Assembly (NCBI RefSeq): GCF_024298845.1
Contig: NZ_CP101156.1
Span: forward strand, 806,001-870,000
Origin: Natronosalvus amylolyticus
GTDB lineage: Archaea; Halobacteriota; Halobacteria; Halobacteriales; Natrialbaceae
Length of the DNA stretch: 64,000 nt
Reading direction: 5' to 3'
Of this stretch, positions 8,282 through 17,782 are shown in pieces. Both the position numbers and the translations under genes were made by a program. The notes under the pieces were generated by a model, which had not been told where the DNA came from, made no database searches, and worked only from the letters and a program-made list of their open reading frames with translations. Position 1 is the first letter of the stretch, and each line of letters starts with the position of its first letter.

Positions 8282-9352
8282 ATGACAGAATCCGAATACT
8301 CGTCGATACGAACCGGTGTGATCGGGCTCGGCAACATCGGACAGTATCACGCCGAACGCCTTCGAGACCTTGGAGTTCAGCTCGGTGGTGGACTCGACGT
8401 CTCCAAAACCGCTCGAGACCGGTTTCAGACGCGGTACGACGTTCCCGTCTACGAAGCGGGCGCCCCCCTGTACGAAGACTGTGACGCGGTGATCATCACC
8501 ACACCAAATACGTTTCACGAGCCGTACGTCATAGAGGCGCTGGAGGCTGGCTGTCACGTGCTCGTCGAAAAACCGCTCGCACACTCACTCGAAAGTGCAG
8601 AACGGATCGCCGAAGCTGCCGACTCGAGTGATCGCGTCTGTATGGTCGGATTCAACAATCGGTTCCTCAACACGGTGCAGATCGTGCGGAACCGTATCGA
8701 ATCCGGCTTTTTCGGCGACATCACTCACATCGAGGCAAACTACGTACGACGCCGTGGCGTCCCCGGACGCGGTTCGTGGTTCACTCGTCGTTCCGTCGCC
8801 GGTGGCGGCTCGTTGATAGACCTCGGCGTCCACGCGATCGATCTCGCTTTGTACATCTTCGATTTCCCGCAGGTTACGGAGGTCAACGGAGTCACTCGTT
8901 CGGAGTTCGGCTCCAGAGATGACTACGCGTTTCTCGAGATGTGGGGTGATGACGGCGGTTCAGACGAATTCGACGTCGATGATTCCGCAAGTGCGTTCAT
9001 CCGATGTGCTGATAGCCGAACCGTGTCGCTCGAGGTCGCCTGGGCGACGAACCGGCCAGCCAATCACGACTTCATCATCCGAGGTACTGAAGCCGCTGCC
9101 AGATTCGACATCATGGAGGGCGATCTCACGCTTTATTCGGTGAAGGCTAACGGTCCGAATCACTTCGAGGATACGACTGTACAGACCACACACAACGACA
9201 CCCACGCCGACGAACAACGGGCATTTTTCCAGGCAGTCATAGACGGTCGAGGCTTCGAAGAAAGCGTCGAACAGGGTGTCACTGTCCAGCGCGTGATCGA
9301 TGCTATCTATCGATCGAGCGAATCGGGTGGCTGTGTCACGAGCCTCGAGTAA
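8282..9352 (+). CDS. Gfo/Idh/MocA-family NAD(P)-dependent oxidoreductase
   Basis: This 356-aa dehydrogenase has an amino-terminal Rossmann fold with VIGLGNIGQYHAERL (about residues 13-27). The family catalytic Glu-Lys-Pro appears in HVLVEKPLAHS near residue 98. The carboxy-terminal alpha/beta domain carries GGGSLIDLGVHAIDLALY, which holds the catalytic Asp/His of this family. Members oxidise sugars, inositols or sugar acids, often at C3. It lies 136 bases behind the ABC operon in the same direction, which suggests it acts on the imported substrate. The exact substrate is unknown. Confidence 0.92.
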   Translation: MTESEYSSIRTGVIGLGNIGQYHAERLRDLGVQLGGGLDVSKTARDRFQTRYDVPVYEAGAPLYEDCDAVIITTPNTFHEPYVIEALEAGCHVLVEKPLAHSLESAERIAEAADSSDRVCMVGFNNRFLNTVQIVRNRIESGFFGDITHIEANYVRRRGVPGRGSWFTRRSVAGGGSLIDLGVHAIDLALYIFDFPQVTEVNGVTRSEFGSRDDYAFLEMWGDDGGSDEFDVDDSASAFIRCADSRTVSLEVAWATNRPANHDFIIRGTEAAARFDIMEGDLTLYSVKANGPNHFEDTTVQTTHNDTHADEQRAFFQAVIDGRGFEESVEQGVTVQRVIDAIYRSSESGGCVTSLE

Positions 9353-9584
9353 CCCTCTCACAGCCTGCAGAAAGCTGATCGTGATTCGAGGAACTATCAA
9401 GGCGCTCGAGCGATCCCGCCTCCACTCGACTGTCCCGGAGCTTCCACGAATCGCTATGAGAAAAACGATACGGACAGTCGATCGAAACGCTCTGCCAACC
9501 CACAGTTCAACTGGACGAAGAAGTGCCCGTCTGCGTCCTCCCGTTGTATTGTGACTCTCACGGGCGCGGAAACCACGACCCCGA

Positions 9585-10367
9585 TTACAAAAATAGCGTT
9601 CCAGCGACGAACACGACTACCACAAAAACCGCCAGTAACCCGCCGGCTACACGGGGGAGGCCAGCCAACAGCAAACGTCGAACGGTGCCGGATTCGTCGG
9701 TGTCGCTGATAACGAACACGGGTGTCGCATTACCGGCGTGCAAAATTGCGTCTACCTGTGAACTCCCCCACTCTCTGTCTCCAGACGTGTCTCGACTGAC
9801 TTGCCCGAACGCGTACACCTCGCTTCCGATATCGAGCCGTCGCTCGGTAAAGCGTTGTCTGTTTCCGGTTTTCAATTCGGTGATGAACAGGTTGATCGTT
9901 CCATCCTGGGCATCCACTTCGTCGGTCGTCGCGACGTATTTCGCTAGCGAATCGGGAAGTTCCTCGCCGGGATCGACCGTAATGGTGTGTGTTTCGAGAT
10001 GCATATCACTCCCATCAGGGTCGACGCGAACCCGTCCAGAGTCGTCTTCGATGAAGAAATCGACTCCGCCCATGCCGCTATCGAGCGTCTTCCAACTCCC
10101 GTTATCGTTATTCGATCGATACTCTTCGACCTCGTATTCGTACGCGAGGCACGTCTTTCCCGTCAACGGAGCGGTAACTGTCCTTTCGTCGACGCGAGCG
10201 GTTCCCTCGACGTCCACCGGCCCCGTGTGCTGATGAAGTGACCAGACGGGGACCGGATCGTGCTGGCGAATCGTATGTGCCGCACGGAGATCCCGGCCGC
10301 CGGTGACCAACAGATACCCACCAATTGGCACCGCGACGAGGGCAACGAGCAGTAGGCCAACGTTCAT
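9585..10367 (-). CDS. GIDE-domain membrane protein (MUL1-like without RING)
   Basis: This protein of about 260 aa has one hydrophobic segment at the start (NVGLLLVALVAVPIGGYLL) and another at the very end (LLAVFVVVVFVAGTLFL). Between them is a soluble domain with the GIDE-family pattern: PLTGKTCLAYEYEVEEY, then SWKTLDSG, FFIEDDSGRVRVDPDG and IDIGSEVYAFGQV (ISO: LDIGSEVYAFGQV). In eukaryotic MUL1/MAPL this domain sits between two membrane helices ahead of a RING finger. No RING is present here. Molecular function in archaea is unknown. Start taken at 10367, just ahead of the first membrane helix; an extra 20 residues to 10427 are open but charged. Confidence 0.85.
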   Translation of the reverse strand: MNVGLLLVALVAVPIGGYLLVTGGRDLRAAHTIRQHDPVPVWSLHQHTGPVDVEGTARVDERTVTAPLTGKTCLAYEYEVEEYRSNNDNGSWKTLDSGMGGVDFFIEDDSGRVRVDPDGSDMHLETHTITVDPGEELPDSLAKYVATTDEVDAQDGTINLFITELKTGNRQRFTERRLDIGSEVYAFGQVSRDTSGDREWGSSQVDAILHAGNATPVFVISDTDESGTVRRLLLAGLPRVAGGLLAVFVVVVFVAGTLFL

Positions 10368-10446
10368 GGGGTATTTTGGAGAGTCGACGGCTAATCGTTT
10401 CCGTTTTTCGACACGAGTGAGGGGCAACGACCGCGGCTATCCACGG

Positions 10447-10455
10447 CTTTATTTT
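10447..10455 (+). promoter_or_regulatory. TATA box of the isomerase gene
   Basis: CTTTATTTT lies 25-33 bases before the ATG at 10480. This spacing fits the leaderless transcription common in haloarchaea. Confidence 0.5.
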
Positions 10456-10479
10456 CCCAGCCCGTGATACACAGAACGT

Positions 10480-11448
10480 ATGGATATTGGCGTTCACACA
10501 CCACCACTGTACGGTGAATCGTTCGAGGAGGCCGTCGCCTATCTGGCCGACCAGGGCGTGAGTGCGATCGAACCCGGCGTCGGTGGTTTTCCCGGCGACA
10601 CGCACCTGAATCGTAACGAGTACCTCGACGACGAGGCTGCACAGGCCGAGTTACAGGCGCTGCTCGAGAACCACGACATGCACATCAGTGCGCTGGCGAC
10701 CCATAACAATCCGCTCCATCCAGACGAGGATCGGGCAGCAAACGCAGATACCGAACTGCGCGAGGCAATCGAACTGGCCGCCCAACTCGAGGTCGGTACC
10801 ATAACGTGCTTCTCCGGTCTGCCTGCTGGCGGTCCGAACGACGAAGTTCCGAACTGGATTACGGCCCCCTGGCCGAGCGAACACGCTGACGCCCACGAAT
10901 ACCAGTGGGAGGTCGCCATCGAGTACTGGTCCGACATCGCGGCTTACGCCGACGAGCACGACGTCGATATCGCCATCGAGATGCACCCGAACATGCTGGT
11001 GTACGAACCCACAGGGCTCGCACGACTTCGCGAGGCCACCAACGAGCGTGTCGGTGCTAACTTCGATCCATCCCACCTCTACTGGCAGAATATCTCGATC
11101 ACTGATGCAATACGCTTCCTCGGCGAGGACGATGCTATTCACCATTTCCACGCCAAAGACACCCGTATTTACGACGAACAGGCGAACGTCAAGGGCGTCC
11201 TCGACAACACGCCCTACGACGATGAGATCAACCGCTCGTGGATCTTTCGGTCGGTCGGCTACGGCCATGGCGAAAGTCACTGGAAAGACATCGTTTCGAC
11301 GCTTCGCATGGTCGGGTACGACGGCACGCTGAGTATCGAACACGAAGATTCACTCACCAGTTCGAGGGAGGGACTCGAGAAAGCGATCGAACTACTCCAG
11401 CGGGCGATTTTCACCGAACAACCGGGCGAAGCGTACTGGGCTGAGTAG
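10480..11448 (+). CDS. Sugar phosphate isomerase/epimerase (AP-endonuclease-2 fold)
   Basis: This 322-aa TIM-barrel protein belongs to the xylose-isomerase-like family. Likely metal ligands are visible in IAIEMHPN, in NFDPSHL and in the HFHAKDTR motif, and the final Glu in SIEHED completes the usual Glu/Asp/His/Glu set. Family members isomerise or epimerise free sugars, keto-sugars or inosose derivatives. Together with the Gfo/Idh/MocA gene about 1.1 kb upstream it resembles two-enzyme catabolic pairs in which a sugar is oxidised to a keto form and then rearranged. The GIDE gene on the other strand separates them, so they are not one transcript. Confidence 0.9.
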   Translation: MDIGVHTPPLYGESFEEAVAYLADQGVSAIEPGVGGFPGDTHLNRNEYLDDEAAQAELQALLENHDMHISALATHNNPLHPDEDRAANADTELREAIELAAQLEVGTITCFSGLPAGGPNDEVPNWITAPWPSEHADAHEYQWEVAIEYWSDIAAYADEHDVDIAIEMHPNMLVYEPTGLARLREATNERVGANFDPSHLYWQNISITDAIRFLGEDDAIHHFHAKDTRIYDEQANVKGVLDNTPYDDEINRSWIFRSVGYGHGESHWKDIVSTLRMVGYDGTLSIEHEDSLTSSREGLEKAIELLQRAIFTEQPGEAYWAE

Positions 11449-11465
11449 GTCGATTAGCCGTTGGG

Positions 11466-12875
11466 TCACTCGTCCTCCCCTCGAGCGCGTTCGAACATCG
11501 CGAGAGCCTGTTCGCGACGTTCCGAATGATCGACTATCGGGTCGGGATATTCGGGGGCGAGCTCACGTCGTTTCGAGACGGAGAGTTCGTGCCAGTCGTG
11601 GATATCGGCGGCATCGACATCGGCTAACTCCGCGACGTGTGTTTTGATGTACTCGGCTCCCGGGTCGTAGTCACGTCCCTGTTTCATCGGGTTGAAAACC
11701 CGAAAGTACGGCTGTGCGTCGGTGCCGGTGGACGCTGCCCATTGCCACCCGCCGGTATCGTTTGCCGTATCGTGGTCGGCGAGGCGGTTTCGGTACCAGT
11801 CGTAGCCCTCTCGCCAATCGATCAGCAGATCCTTCGTCAGAAACGAGGCGACGATCATCCGAACTCGATTGTGAACCCAGGCTTCCGTCCGTAGCTGTCG
11901 CATCCCGGCATCGACTATGGGATAGCCGGTTTCGCCGGCTTTCCAGGCCTCGAGTTCATCGGGATCGTTTCGCCACTCGATAGGATGGGAATAGCCGGAG
12001 AAGTTTTCCGTCACGACCTCGGGGTTGAACGCCAGCACGTGAGCGTAAAACTCGCGCCAGGCCAGCTGTTGCTGGTACGTCTGAACCGATTCTCGGGCGG
12101 CCTCGTCGGGTGCTTGCTCGTGAGCCGTCTCGGTTGCTTCGTAGAGTTCTCGTATCCCGATCGTACCATATTTCAAATCGACTGACAGCCGCGACGTGGT
12201 GTTCCGTGCAGGATAATCGCGTTCGTTCTCGTAGCGATAAATCGGGCCATCACAAAAGGTGGTTGCTCGTTCCCGGGCACACTCGAGTCCAACTGACGGG
12301 ACCGTCGCTTCGGGGTTCTCGAAGCCGAGATACTCGAGAGTCGGTAACGGATCGCCCGTAACAGCAGCGAGCTCGGACGCCGACGGGGCAGGGACCGAAT
12401 CGGGCTTGTCCCGGTCGCGCCACTTTTTCCAGAAATAGGTATAGACCGAGTAGTGGTTTCCCTCGTTCGTCGTGATGGAACCGGGCTCGAAACAGAGTGC
12501 GTCCTGCTGTTCGTGTACGGCAATCCCCGCATCCTCGAGTGCAGCGCTAACCGCCAGATCACGCTCGCCCGCGAGACCGCTGTAGTCGACGTTCCAACTG
12601 ACGGCCGTCGCATCGACTGCTCGAGCCAGATCAGGGAGTACCGCACTTGGGTCGCCGTGTAGCACGACGAGGTCACTGTCATGCTCTCGGTACCACGTCC
12701 GCAACGAGTCGAGAGCCTCGAGCAGACAGGCAACTCGAACCGGCGACCCGTGCTCGAGAATCCCTTTATCGAATACGAACACTGGGACGACCGAGTCATC
12801 GCCGACTGCGACAGCGTGGTGGAGGCCACGGTTATCCGTTGGACGCAGGTCCCGGCGATGCCAGTGGATATGCAT
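11466..12875 (-). CDS. phr: Deoxyribodipyrimidine photolyase (class I cryptochrome/photolyase)
   Basis: This 469-aa protein repairs UV-induced cyclobutane pyrimidine dimers using light. It has the amino-terminal alpha/beta antenna domain (MHIHWHRRDLRPTDN start) and the FAD-binding helical domain with the hallmark WVHNRVRMIVASFLTKDLL. That is followed by NDTGGWQWAASTGTDAQP and YFRVFNPMKQGRDYDP, all standard for active CPD photolyases. The open frame extends 72 codons further upstream, but without homology; the start at 12875 gives the canonical amino terminus. Strong sunlight exposure of haloarchaea fits such a gene. It is alone on its strand. Confidence 0.96.
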   Translation of the reverse strand: MHIHWHRRDLRPTDNRGLHHAVAVGDDSVVPVFVFDKGILEHGSPVRVACLLEALDSLRTWYREHDSDLVVLHGDPSAVLPDLARAVDATAVSWNVDYSGLAGERDLAVSAALEDAGIAVHEQQDALCFEPGSITTNEGNHYSVYTYFWKKWRDRDKPDSVPAPSASELAAVTGDPLPTLEYLGFENPEATVPSVGLECARERATTFCDGPIYRYENERDYPARNTTSRLSVDLKYGTIGIRELYEATETAHEQAPDEAARESVQTYQQQLAWREFYAHVLAFNPEVVTENFSGYSHPIEWRNDPDELEAWKAGETGYPIVDAGMRQLRTEAWVHNRVRMIVASFLTKDLLIDWREGYDWYRNRLADHDTANDTGGWQWAASTGTDAQPYFRVFNPMKQGRDYDPGAEYIKTHVAELADVDAADIHDWHELSVSKRRELAPEYPDPIVDHSERREQALAMFERARGEDE

Positions 12876-13023
12876 AGTCTCACTGTGACCGCCAGCCGTG
12901 AAAAAGCCGTGATGGCGGTGATCGATGCCTGTTTGCTGACGAAAGAGGCCACTTATTTCGTTGTGATGCGCAGCGAGCATCCTCCCGTTCGTCGTTGATC
13001 CGTAACAGTGACAACGATCCCAA

Positions 13024-13893
13024 TCAGGATCGGTCGGCTGTCCAGTTCCGGAGCCGAGAGCGAATCGACCGACCGATCTGTGACAGATCATTTACAGAGT
13101 ACGTGATGCCGATATAGGAGCTAATTCCTGCGAGAACAATACCTGCGAGCACGTCCGAAAACCAGTGAATACCGAGATACATTGTCGAGATGACGACACT
13201 CAAAGCCAGGAACCCGGAAATGGGAACCCATAGCGGATACTCGTCTCGAGTCCACCACGCGAGGGCAAAGACGGTCACAGACAGCGATGTGTGGAGCGAT
13301 GGAAAGACGTTCGTGTTCTGGTTCACCTCGTATGTGAGGAGACTGGATTGTGGATACACCTCGTACAGGAGCGGCGTGACGTCGATCGCGAGAATGTTCC
13401 GTGGACCATAAGCGATGAAGAAGACGTAACAGATCAGTCCAATAGCGTAATTAGCTGTAAACGCCAGGATGAGCGACGAAAGCGTATCCATTCGTTTGAG
13501 AGAAAAGTACGCGAGGATGGGAAAAACGAGTAAAAAGACGTAGCCGTACAGATAGATGAAGACGAAAAACGAGTTCAGCAATTCGGTTTCGAGAGATTGT
13601 AAGAAAACGACAGGGTTCTCCGGAAAAACGGTTCGCTCGAACCGTTCGATATCTGATGTAATATTCCGGCCAAGAACCCGAAACTGGAGGCGAATCGCGA
13701 CGTTTTGACTCGCAAGTCGGATCAGTAACACGGTCACGAGCAGCCCAATCACTGGCAGGATCTGACGAAGTCGCCAGCGGCTATCGCTGACGGCTCGAGC
13801 GAACCGTCGCGGACCGACGAGAACGACAGTCGCCGTCAGCAACATCGCGCCAACGACGAAGACGAGTTCTCGAAGGACCGCCTCAAGGGTCAT
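13024..13893 (-). CDS. PAP2-superfamily membrane phosphatase
   Basis: This 289-aa protein has about six to seven membrane spans and the phosphatidic-acid-phosphatase-type motifs: PSLHTS (motif 2 with the acid/base His) and YLGIHWFSDVLAG (motif 3 with nucleophile His and Asp). The usual Arg of motif 3 (SRxYLGxH) is replaced here (STMYLGIH), and motif 1 is weak (KRMD...YGPRN). This fits the inositol-phosphoceramide-synthase-like branch often seen in haloarchaea. Likely role is phosphate ester transfer or hydrolysis on lipids or isoprenoid phosphates; the substrate is not predictable. Confidence 0.88.
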   Translation of the reverse strand: MTLEAVLRELVFVVGAMLLTATVVLVGPRRFARAVSDSRWRLRQILPVIGLLVTVLLIRLASQNVAIRLQFRVLGRNITSDIERFERTVFPENPVVFLQSLETELLNSFFVFIYLYGYVFLLVFPILAYFSLKRMDTLSSLILAFTANYAIGLICYVFFIAYGPRNILAIDVTPLLYEVYPQSSLLTYEVNQNTNVFPSLHTSLSVTVFALAWWTRDEYPLWVPISGFLALSVVISTMYLGIHWFSDVLAGIVLAGISSYIGITYSVNDLSQIGRSIRSRLRNWTADRS

Positions 13894-13930
13894 ACCTAGA
13901 ATCGTAAGACGCCAACCAATTTAAGTGGTG

Positions 13931-15727
13931 TCACTCCACTAACTCACCCTCGACGTAGCTATAGCCGGCATCTTCGAACATCTCCCGGGCCTGGTCGGCA
14001 TCAACAGTACCGTCTTCCCCAGGAAAGTCGTGGTTTTGTGGAAACCGGGTGGTTTCCCACTGTTGATCCGGAATACCCACCAGTGCGTTGTGGGTTTCCG
14101 CGACGGTCGCATACCCCTCGAAGAACGTATCGACGACGTCATCTCGGTCTATCAGTCTCGAGATTGCTCCCCGAAACCGCCGATTCGTGAGTGTTGGGTG
14201 GCGCAGGTTGTAGCCGATCATATAGAACGTCCCGGTCGAACGAGTCAACGGACGAATCGATTCCGATTCGTCGATACGCTCGAGGCTGTCAACTGGAATT
14301 TCGCTTGCGATCAGGTCGATATCACCCTCGGTGAGCGCATCGATCGCCGAGCCGACATTAGGTGATATTTCATAGTTTAGTCGACCATCGTACCCATCTT
14401 CGGTCTCGAGCAAGTCGGGATCGAACGAAAGTTGATCGAACAGTTCGGGTGCCTCAGTGGACAGGAGTCGATGCTCATCGAACAACCGAAGATGCAAAAA
14501 CTCGTTATCGGCCGCATCGTCATAGCGAAAGAGACCGGAGCCGACTGGTTCCGGATTGTCCCACGCCAGTGCGTCTGTCCGGTGTTCACCGATGACCTCC
14601 GCTCGCGGGCGCCAGATGTGCTCAGGAAGAATCGGCAGGGTAAATGCCCACTGGGCGACCTCCTGTGACGACGATTCGAACGAGAACGAGACAGTCCGGT
14701 CGGATTCTATCGACACCCCCTCGATGAGTGACTGACGGCCTCGAAACCGCGGAGCGGGGATCGGGCTTTCTCCCTCACCGAGAGACGTGTCGGACAAAAA
14801 CCGGGTAGTAAAGGCGAGGTCTGCGGCGTCGACAGGTTCACCGTCGTGCCATCGAATATCCTCTCGGAGCGTGACGAGTGCCTCGAGATGGCCGTTTTCT
14901 TCCTGCCAACGGGCAGTCTGCGCTAACCACGGGACGTACTCGCCGTCGATTCGACGGTAGAGTGGATCGTACAACAGGTCGAACACAGATCGGATACTCG
15001 TCAAATCGACAGCAAGCGGATTGAGCCGTGAGACGAGTTGCTGACCAAAAAACCCCACATCGAGCGATGGTGGGTCACGATCCTCGAGTTCGTCGTCGGT
15101 TACGAACTGATCGGTTACCGAACCGAGGGCATTGAGGTAATCGATCGTATCGATCGGTAACGTCACGAGGTCGAGAGTAGCCCGACTCGCACCGATGTGA
15201 TCGTGGTGGGCAACGGTGGTAAACGGGGCCGTGTTCTCTTCGACCAGGTACTCGAACAACGAATCGAACGTCTCTCGACGCTCGTCGTCTGAGAGCTGTA
15301 GCTGTGTTTCAAGATAGTCATCAACCGTTGGATCGGAAAGGCTAAACGGGTTTTGCCATCCCTGCTCGCCGACGTAATCGGAGTGTAAAAGCGACCGTAT
15401 CGAATCCGGTTCCTCAATGCCAGGGTGGCGCATCACGAAGATATCGTAATCGCGGTCGATGAGGACTTCCCGGTTGAATTCGGCTTCGTCGATAGCAGTC
15501 TGATCAGTATCGATTCCGGCAGCTCTGAGGTTTTCAGTCAGCCGGTTTGCAATCATTGCCGCTACCTGATCGTCGTCAGTCGGTACGGATTTGACCTGCA
15601 GTGAGACGCGGTCCGGTGCCGTTCGCTCAGCACGAGACCAGAGCCGTTCAGTGCATCCCGCTAGGGCGGCGCTACCTGCGGCTCCAAGACCAGCCAGAAA
15701 GTGTCGCCGCTGCAGGGGACCGTCCAT
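13931..15727 (-). CDS. Family-5 (oligopeptide-type) ABC substrate-binding lipoprotein
   Basis: This 598-aa binding protein has a Tat signal (LQRRHFLAGLGAAG) and lipobox (ALAGC). Peptide-binding signatures include WHDGEPVDAADLAFTTRFL and a late IGYNLRHPTLTNRRFRGAIS, typical of SBP_bac_5 proteins that bind peptides, nickel or other solutes. It is orphaned: no permease or ATPase gene is adjacent. Haloarchaea often have stand-alone copies of this family. The start at 15727 places the twin arginines at residues 7-8; the frame is open to 15811 but the added residues would precede the signal peptide. Confidence 0.9.
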   Translation of the reverse strand: MDGPLQRRHFLAGLGAAGSAALAGCTERLWSRAERTAPDRVSLQVKSVPTDDDQVAAMIANRLTENLRAAGIDTDQTAIDEAEFNREVLIDRDYDIFVMRHPGIEEPDSIRSLLHSDYVGEQGWQNPFSLSDPTVDDYLETQLQLSDDERRETFDSLFEYLVEENTAPFTTVAHHDHIGASRATLDLVTLPIDTIDYLNALGSVTDQFVTDDELEDRDPPSLDVGFFGQQLVSRLNPLAVDLTSIRSVFDLLYDPLYRRIDGEYVPWLAQTARWQEENGHLEALVTLREDIRWHDGEPVDAADLAFTTRFLSDTSLGEGESPIPAPRFRGRQSLIEGVSIESDRTVSFSFESSSQEVAQWAFTLPILPEHIWRPRAEVIGEHRTDALAWDNPEPVGSGLFRYDDAADNEFLHLRLFDEHRLLSTEAPELFDQLSFDPDLLETEDGYDGRLNYEISPNVGSAIDALTEGDIDLIASEIPVDSLERIDESESIRPLTRSTGTFYMIGYNLRHPTLTNRRFRGAISRLIDRDDVVDTFFEGYATVAETHNALVGIPDQQWETTRFPQNHDFPGEDGTVDADQAREMFEDAGYSYVEGELVE

Positions 15728-15897
15728 TGACCGAGGGTTTCGCTGTGGCCATGTATAGGACTTTCTACTCAGACGATACCTTTCGATACCTCTCGTAGCG
15801 TACCGATTCACTCATCGGTCCAGCAACATACAACGTTAAGAGAGTTGACTGTGTATTTGGCCATGTTCCCACCACCCATGATACGGAGTGACTGTCG

Positions 15898-16674
15898 ATG
15901 ACGACCGATCAGTACCGGGTTGATGGAGACGTCGCACTAATTACGGGAGCCTCGAGCGGTATCGGTGAGACCATCGCCGAGCGGTTCGCCGCCGACGGCG
16001 TCGACGTTGTCATCTGCTCACGCGAACAGGCTGCCGTCGATACGGTCGCAGACCGAATCAACGAAAGCGACCGGCCGGGGCGGGCACTCGCCGTCGAGTG
16101 TGACGTCACTGATAACGCGGCCGTCGAGGCGATGATCGAGGCGACCCTCGAAACGTTCGACGGGCTAGATGTTCTCGTCAACAACGCAGGAGCGAGTTTT
16201 ATGGCGAATTTCGACGGTATCAGCGAGAACGGCTGGGAGACCATCGTCGATATCAACCTGACGGGGACCTATCGCTGCACCCACGCCGCTGCGGAGGCCC
16301 TCAAAGACGGAGGTGGCATCGTTGTCAACCTCTCGAGCGTCGCCGGCGTTCAGGGCGCACCATACATGAGCCACTACGCCGCGGCGAAATCGGGGGTGAA
16401 TGCGCTAACAGCCTCACTCGGCTTCGAATGGGCGAACGAAGGCGTCCGCGTTAACGCCATCGCTCCCGGTTTCGTCGCGACCAAGGGCGTCGAGGCCCAG
16501 ATGGGAATCGCCGCCGAAGACGTCGATCGTTCCGAACTCAATCGTCGAATGGGGACCGTCGAAGAAATCGCCGACGTCGCTCAGTTCCTCGCGAGCCCCG
16601 CCGCATCGTACATCGTTGGACAGACGCTCGAGGTCGCCGGCAAGCCGGCGATCATGGAAGACCCTACCGTATAA
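15898..16674 (+). CDS. Short-chain dehydrogenase/reductase (FabG-like)
   Basis: This 258-aa classical SDR has the NAD(P)-binding GASSGIG (17-23), NNAG (95-98) and catalytic S147, Y160, K164 (YAAAKSG). CDVTD at 68-72 follows the second half of the Rossmann fold. It starts divergently from the binding-protein gene and is followed four bases after its stop by an LLM-class oxidoreductase, so the two are one operon. The pair suggests two-step oxidation/reduction of a common substrate, but which one is not evident. Confidence 0.92.
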   Translation: MTTDQYRVDGDVALITGASSGIGETIAERFAADGVDVVICSREQAAVDTVADRINESDRPGRALAVECDVTDNAAVEAMIEATLETFDGLDVLVNNAGASFMANFDGISENGWETIVDINLTGTYRCTHAAAEALKDGGGIVVNLSSVAGVQGAPYMSHYAAAKSGVNALTASLGFEWANEGVRVNAIAPGFVATKGVEAQMGIAAEDVDRSELNRRMGTVEEIADVAQFLASPAASYIVGQTLEVAGKPAIMEDPTV

Positions 16675-16678
16675 ACAC

Positions 16679-17692
16679 ATGACCCAGACACCAATTCGAA
16701 CGCTGCATTTACCGGTCGCTGCACAGCCAACCGTCGACTCGCTCGTCGACATCGCCAGAACGGGCGAAAAACATGGATACAAACGCGCGTGGCTTCCCGA
16801 AACCTGGGGGCGTGATGCCGTCACCGTGCTCACACAGATCGCCGCCGGCACCGAGGAAATCGGTATCGGCCCGAGTATCGCCAACGTCTACTCGCGGTCA
16901 CCCGCGTTACTGGGCCAGACCGCAGCAACCTTACAGGAGGTCTCGGATGGCCGAATGCGACTCGGGATCGGGCCGAGCGGTCCTGCGGTCATCGAAGGCT
17001 GGCACGGTGTCGACTTCGACCGCCCGCTCCGGCGCACGCGTGAGTACATCGACATAGTCCGCGCGGTCACCTCGGGTGAGACGCTGTACTACGATGGCGA
17101 CATCTTCTCACTGGCTGGCTTTCGCCTTCGCTGTGATCCGCCGGAAGAACAGATCCCGATAGACGCCGCCGGGATGGGGCCGAAATCAGTCGAACTGGCT
17201 GGCCGCTTCGCCGACGGCTGGCACGCTATCGTGTTCACCCCCGAAGGCATGAAAGAACGGCTCGAGGACCTTCGGCGAGGCGTCGAACTCGGTGACCGCG
17301 ACCGGGACGACGTGCGTGTTACCCTGTCGCTGACCGCCTGTGCCCTCGAGGACGGCGACCGCGCCAGGGAACTCGCACGGCAACACCTGGCGTTCTACGT
17401 CGGGGCCATGGGAACGTACTACCGCGAGTCACTGTCCCGACAGGGCTACGAGCAGGAAGCGACCGACATCGCCGCTGCCTGGTCGAGCGGCAATCACGAC
17501 GAAGCCCTCGAGTTGATCTCAGATGAACTGCTCGACGACCTCGGCGCAGCCGGCACGCCCGAACACGCTCGAGCGGAACTCGAGAAGTTCGAAGCTATCG
17601 ACGGCGTCGACTCGCTCGCCATCGGCTTCCCCCGTGGCGCAACCACGGACGAGATTCTACAGACAATCGAGGTCCTCGCGCCGGAGCCCTGA
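16679..17692 (+). CDS. LLM-class F420-dependent oxidoreductase
   Basis: This 337-aa protein is of the luciferase-like monooxygenase fold. The amino terminus (TPIRTLHLPVAAQ), the nonprolyl cis-peptide region GIGPSIANVYSRSPALLGQT, RLGIGPSGP and the late GTPEHARAELE are typical of F420-dependent members such as methylene-H4MPT reductase or alcohol dehydrogenase relatives. Haloarchaea do contain F420. The gene lies four bases behind the SDR gene and probably forms an operon with it. Start at 16679 is chosen because upstream codons overlap the SDR gene. Confidence 0.9.
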   Translation: MTQTPIRTLHLPVAAQPTVDSLVDIARTGEKHGYKRAWLPETWGRDAVTVLTQIAAGTEEIGIGPSIANVYSRSPALLGQTAATLQEVSDGRMRLGIGPSGPAVIEGWHGVDFDRPLRRTREYIDIVRAVTSGETLYYDGDIFSLAGFRLRCDPPEEQIPIDAAGMGPKSVELAGRFADGWHAIVFTPEGMKERLEDLRRGVELGDRDRDDVRVTLSLTACALEDGDRARELARQHLAFYVGAMGTYYRESLSRQGYEQEATDIAAAWSSGNHDEALELISDELLDDLGAAGTPEHARAELEKFEAIDGVDSLAIGFPRGATTDEILQTIEVLAPEP

Positions 17693-17782
17693 CCGGGAGG
17701 TTCCAAGTTTTACGAAAAACTGCTCGAGGTAGTCTCAAACCCGACTTCTCAGGCGTCTACGAGACGAGTACGGACGCCGACC

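Noticed and set aside
13894-15811. Complete peptide ABC transporter around the family-5 binding protein
   Set aside because: No permease or ATPase gene is adjacent on either side; it is an orphan binding protein.
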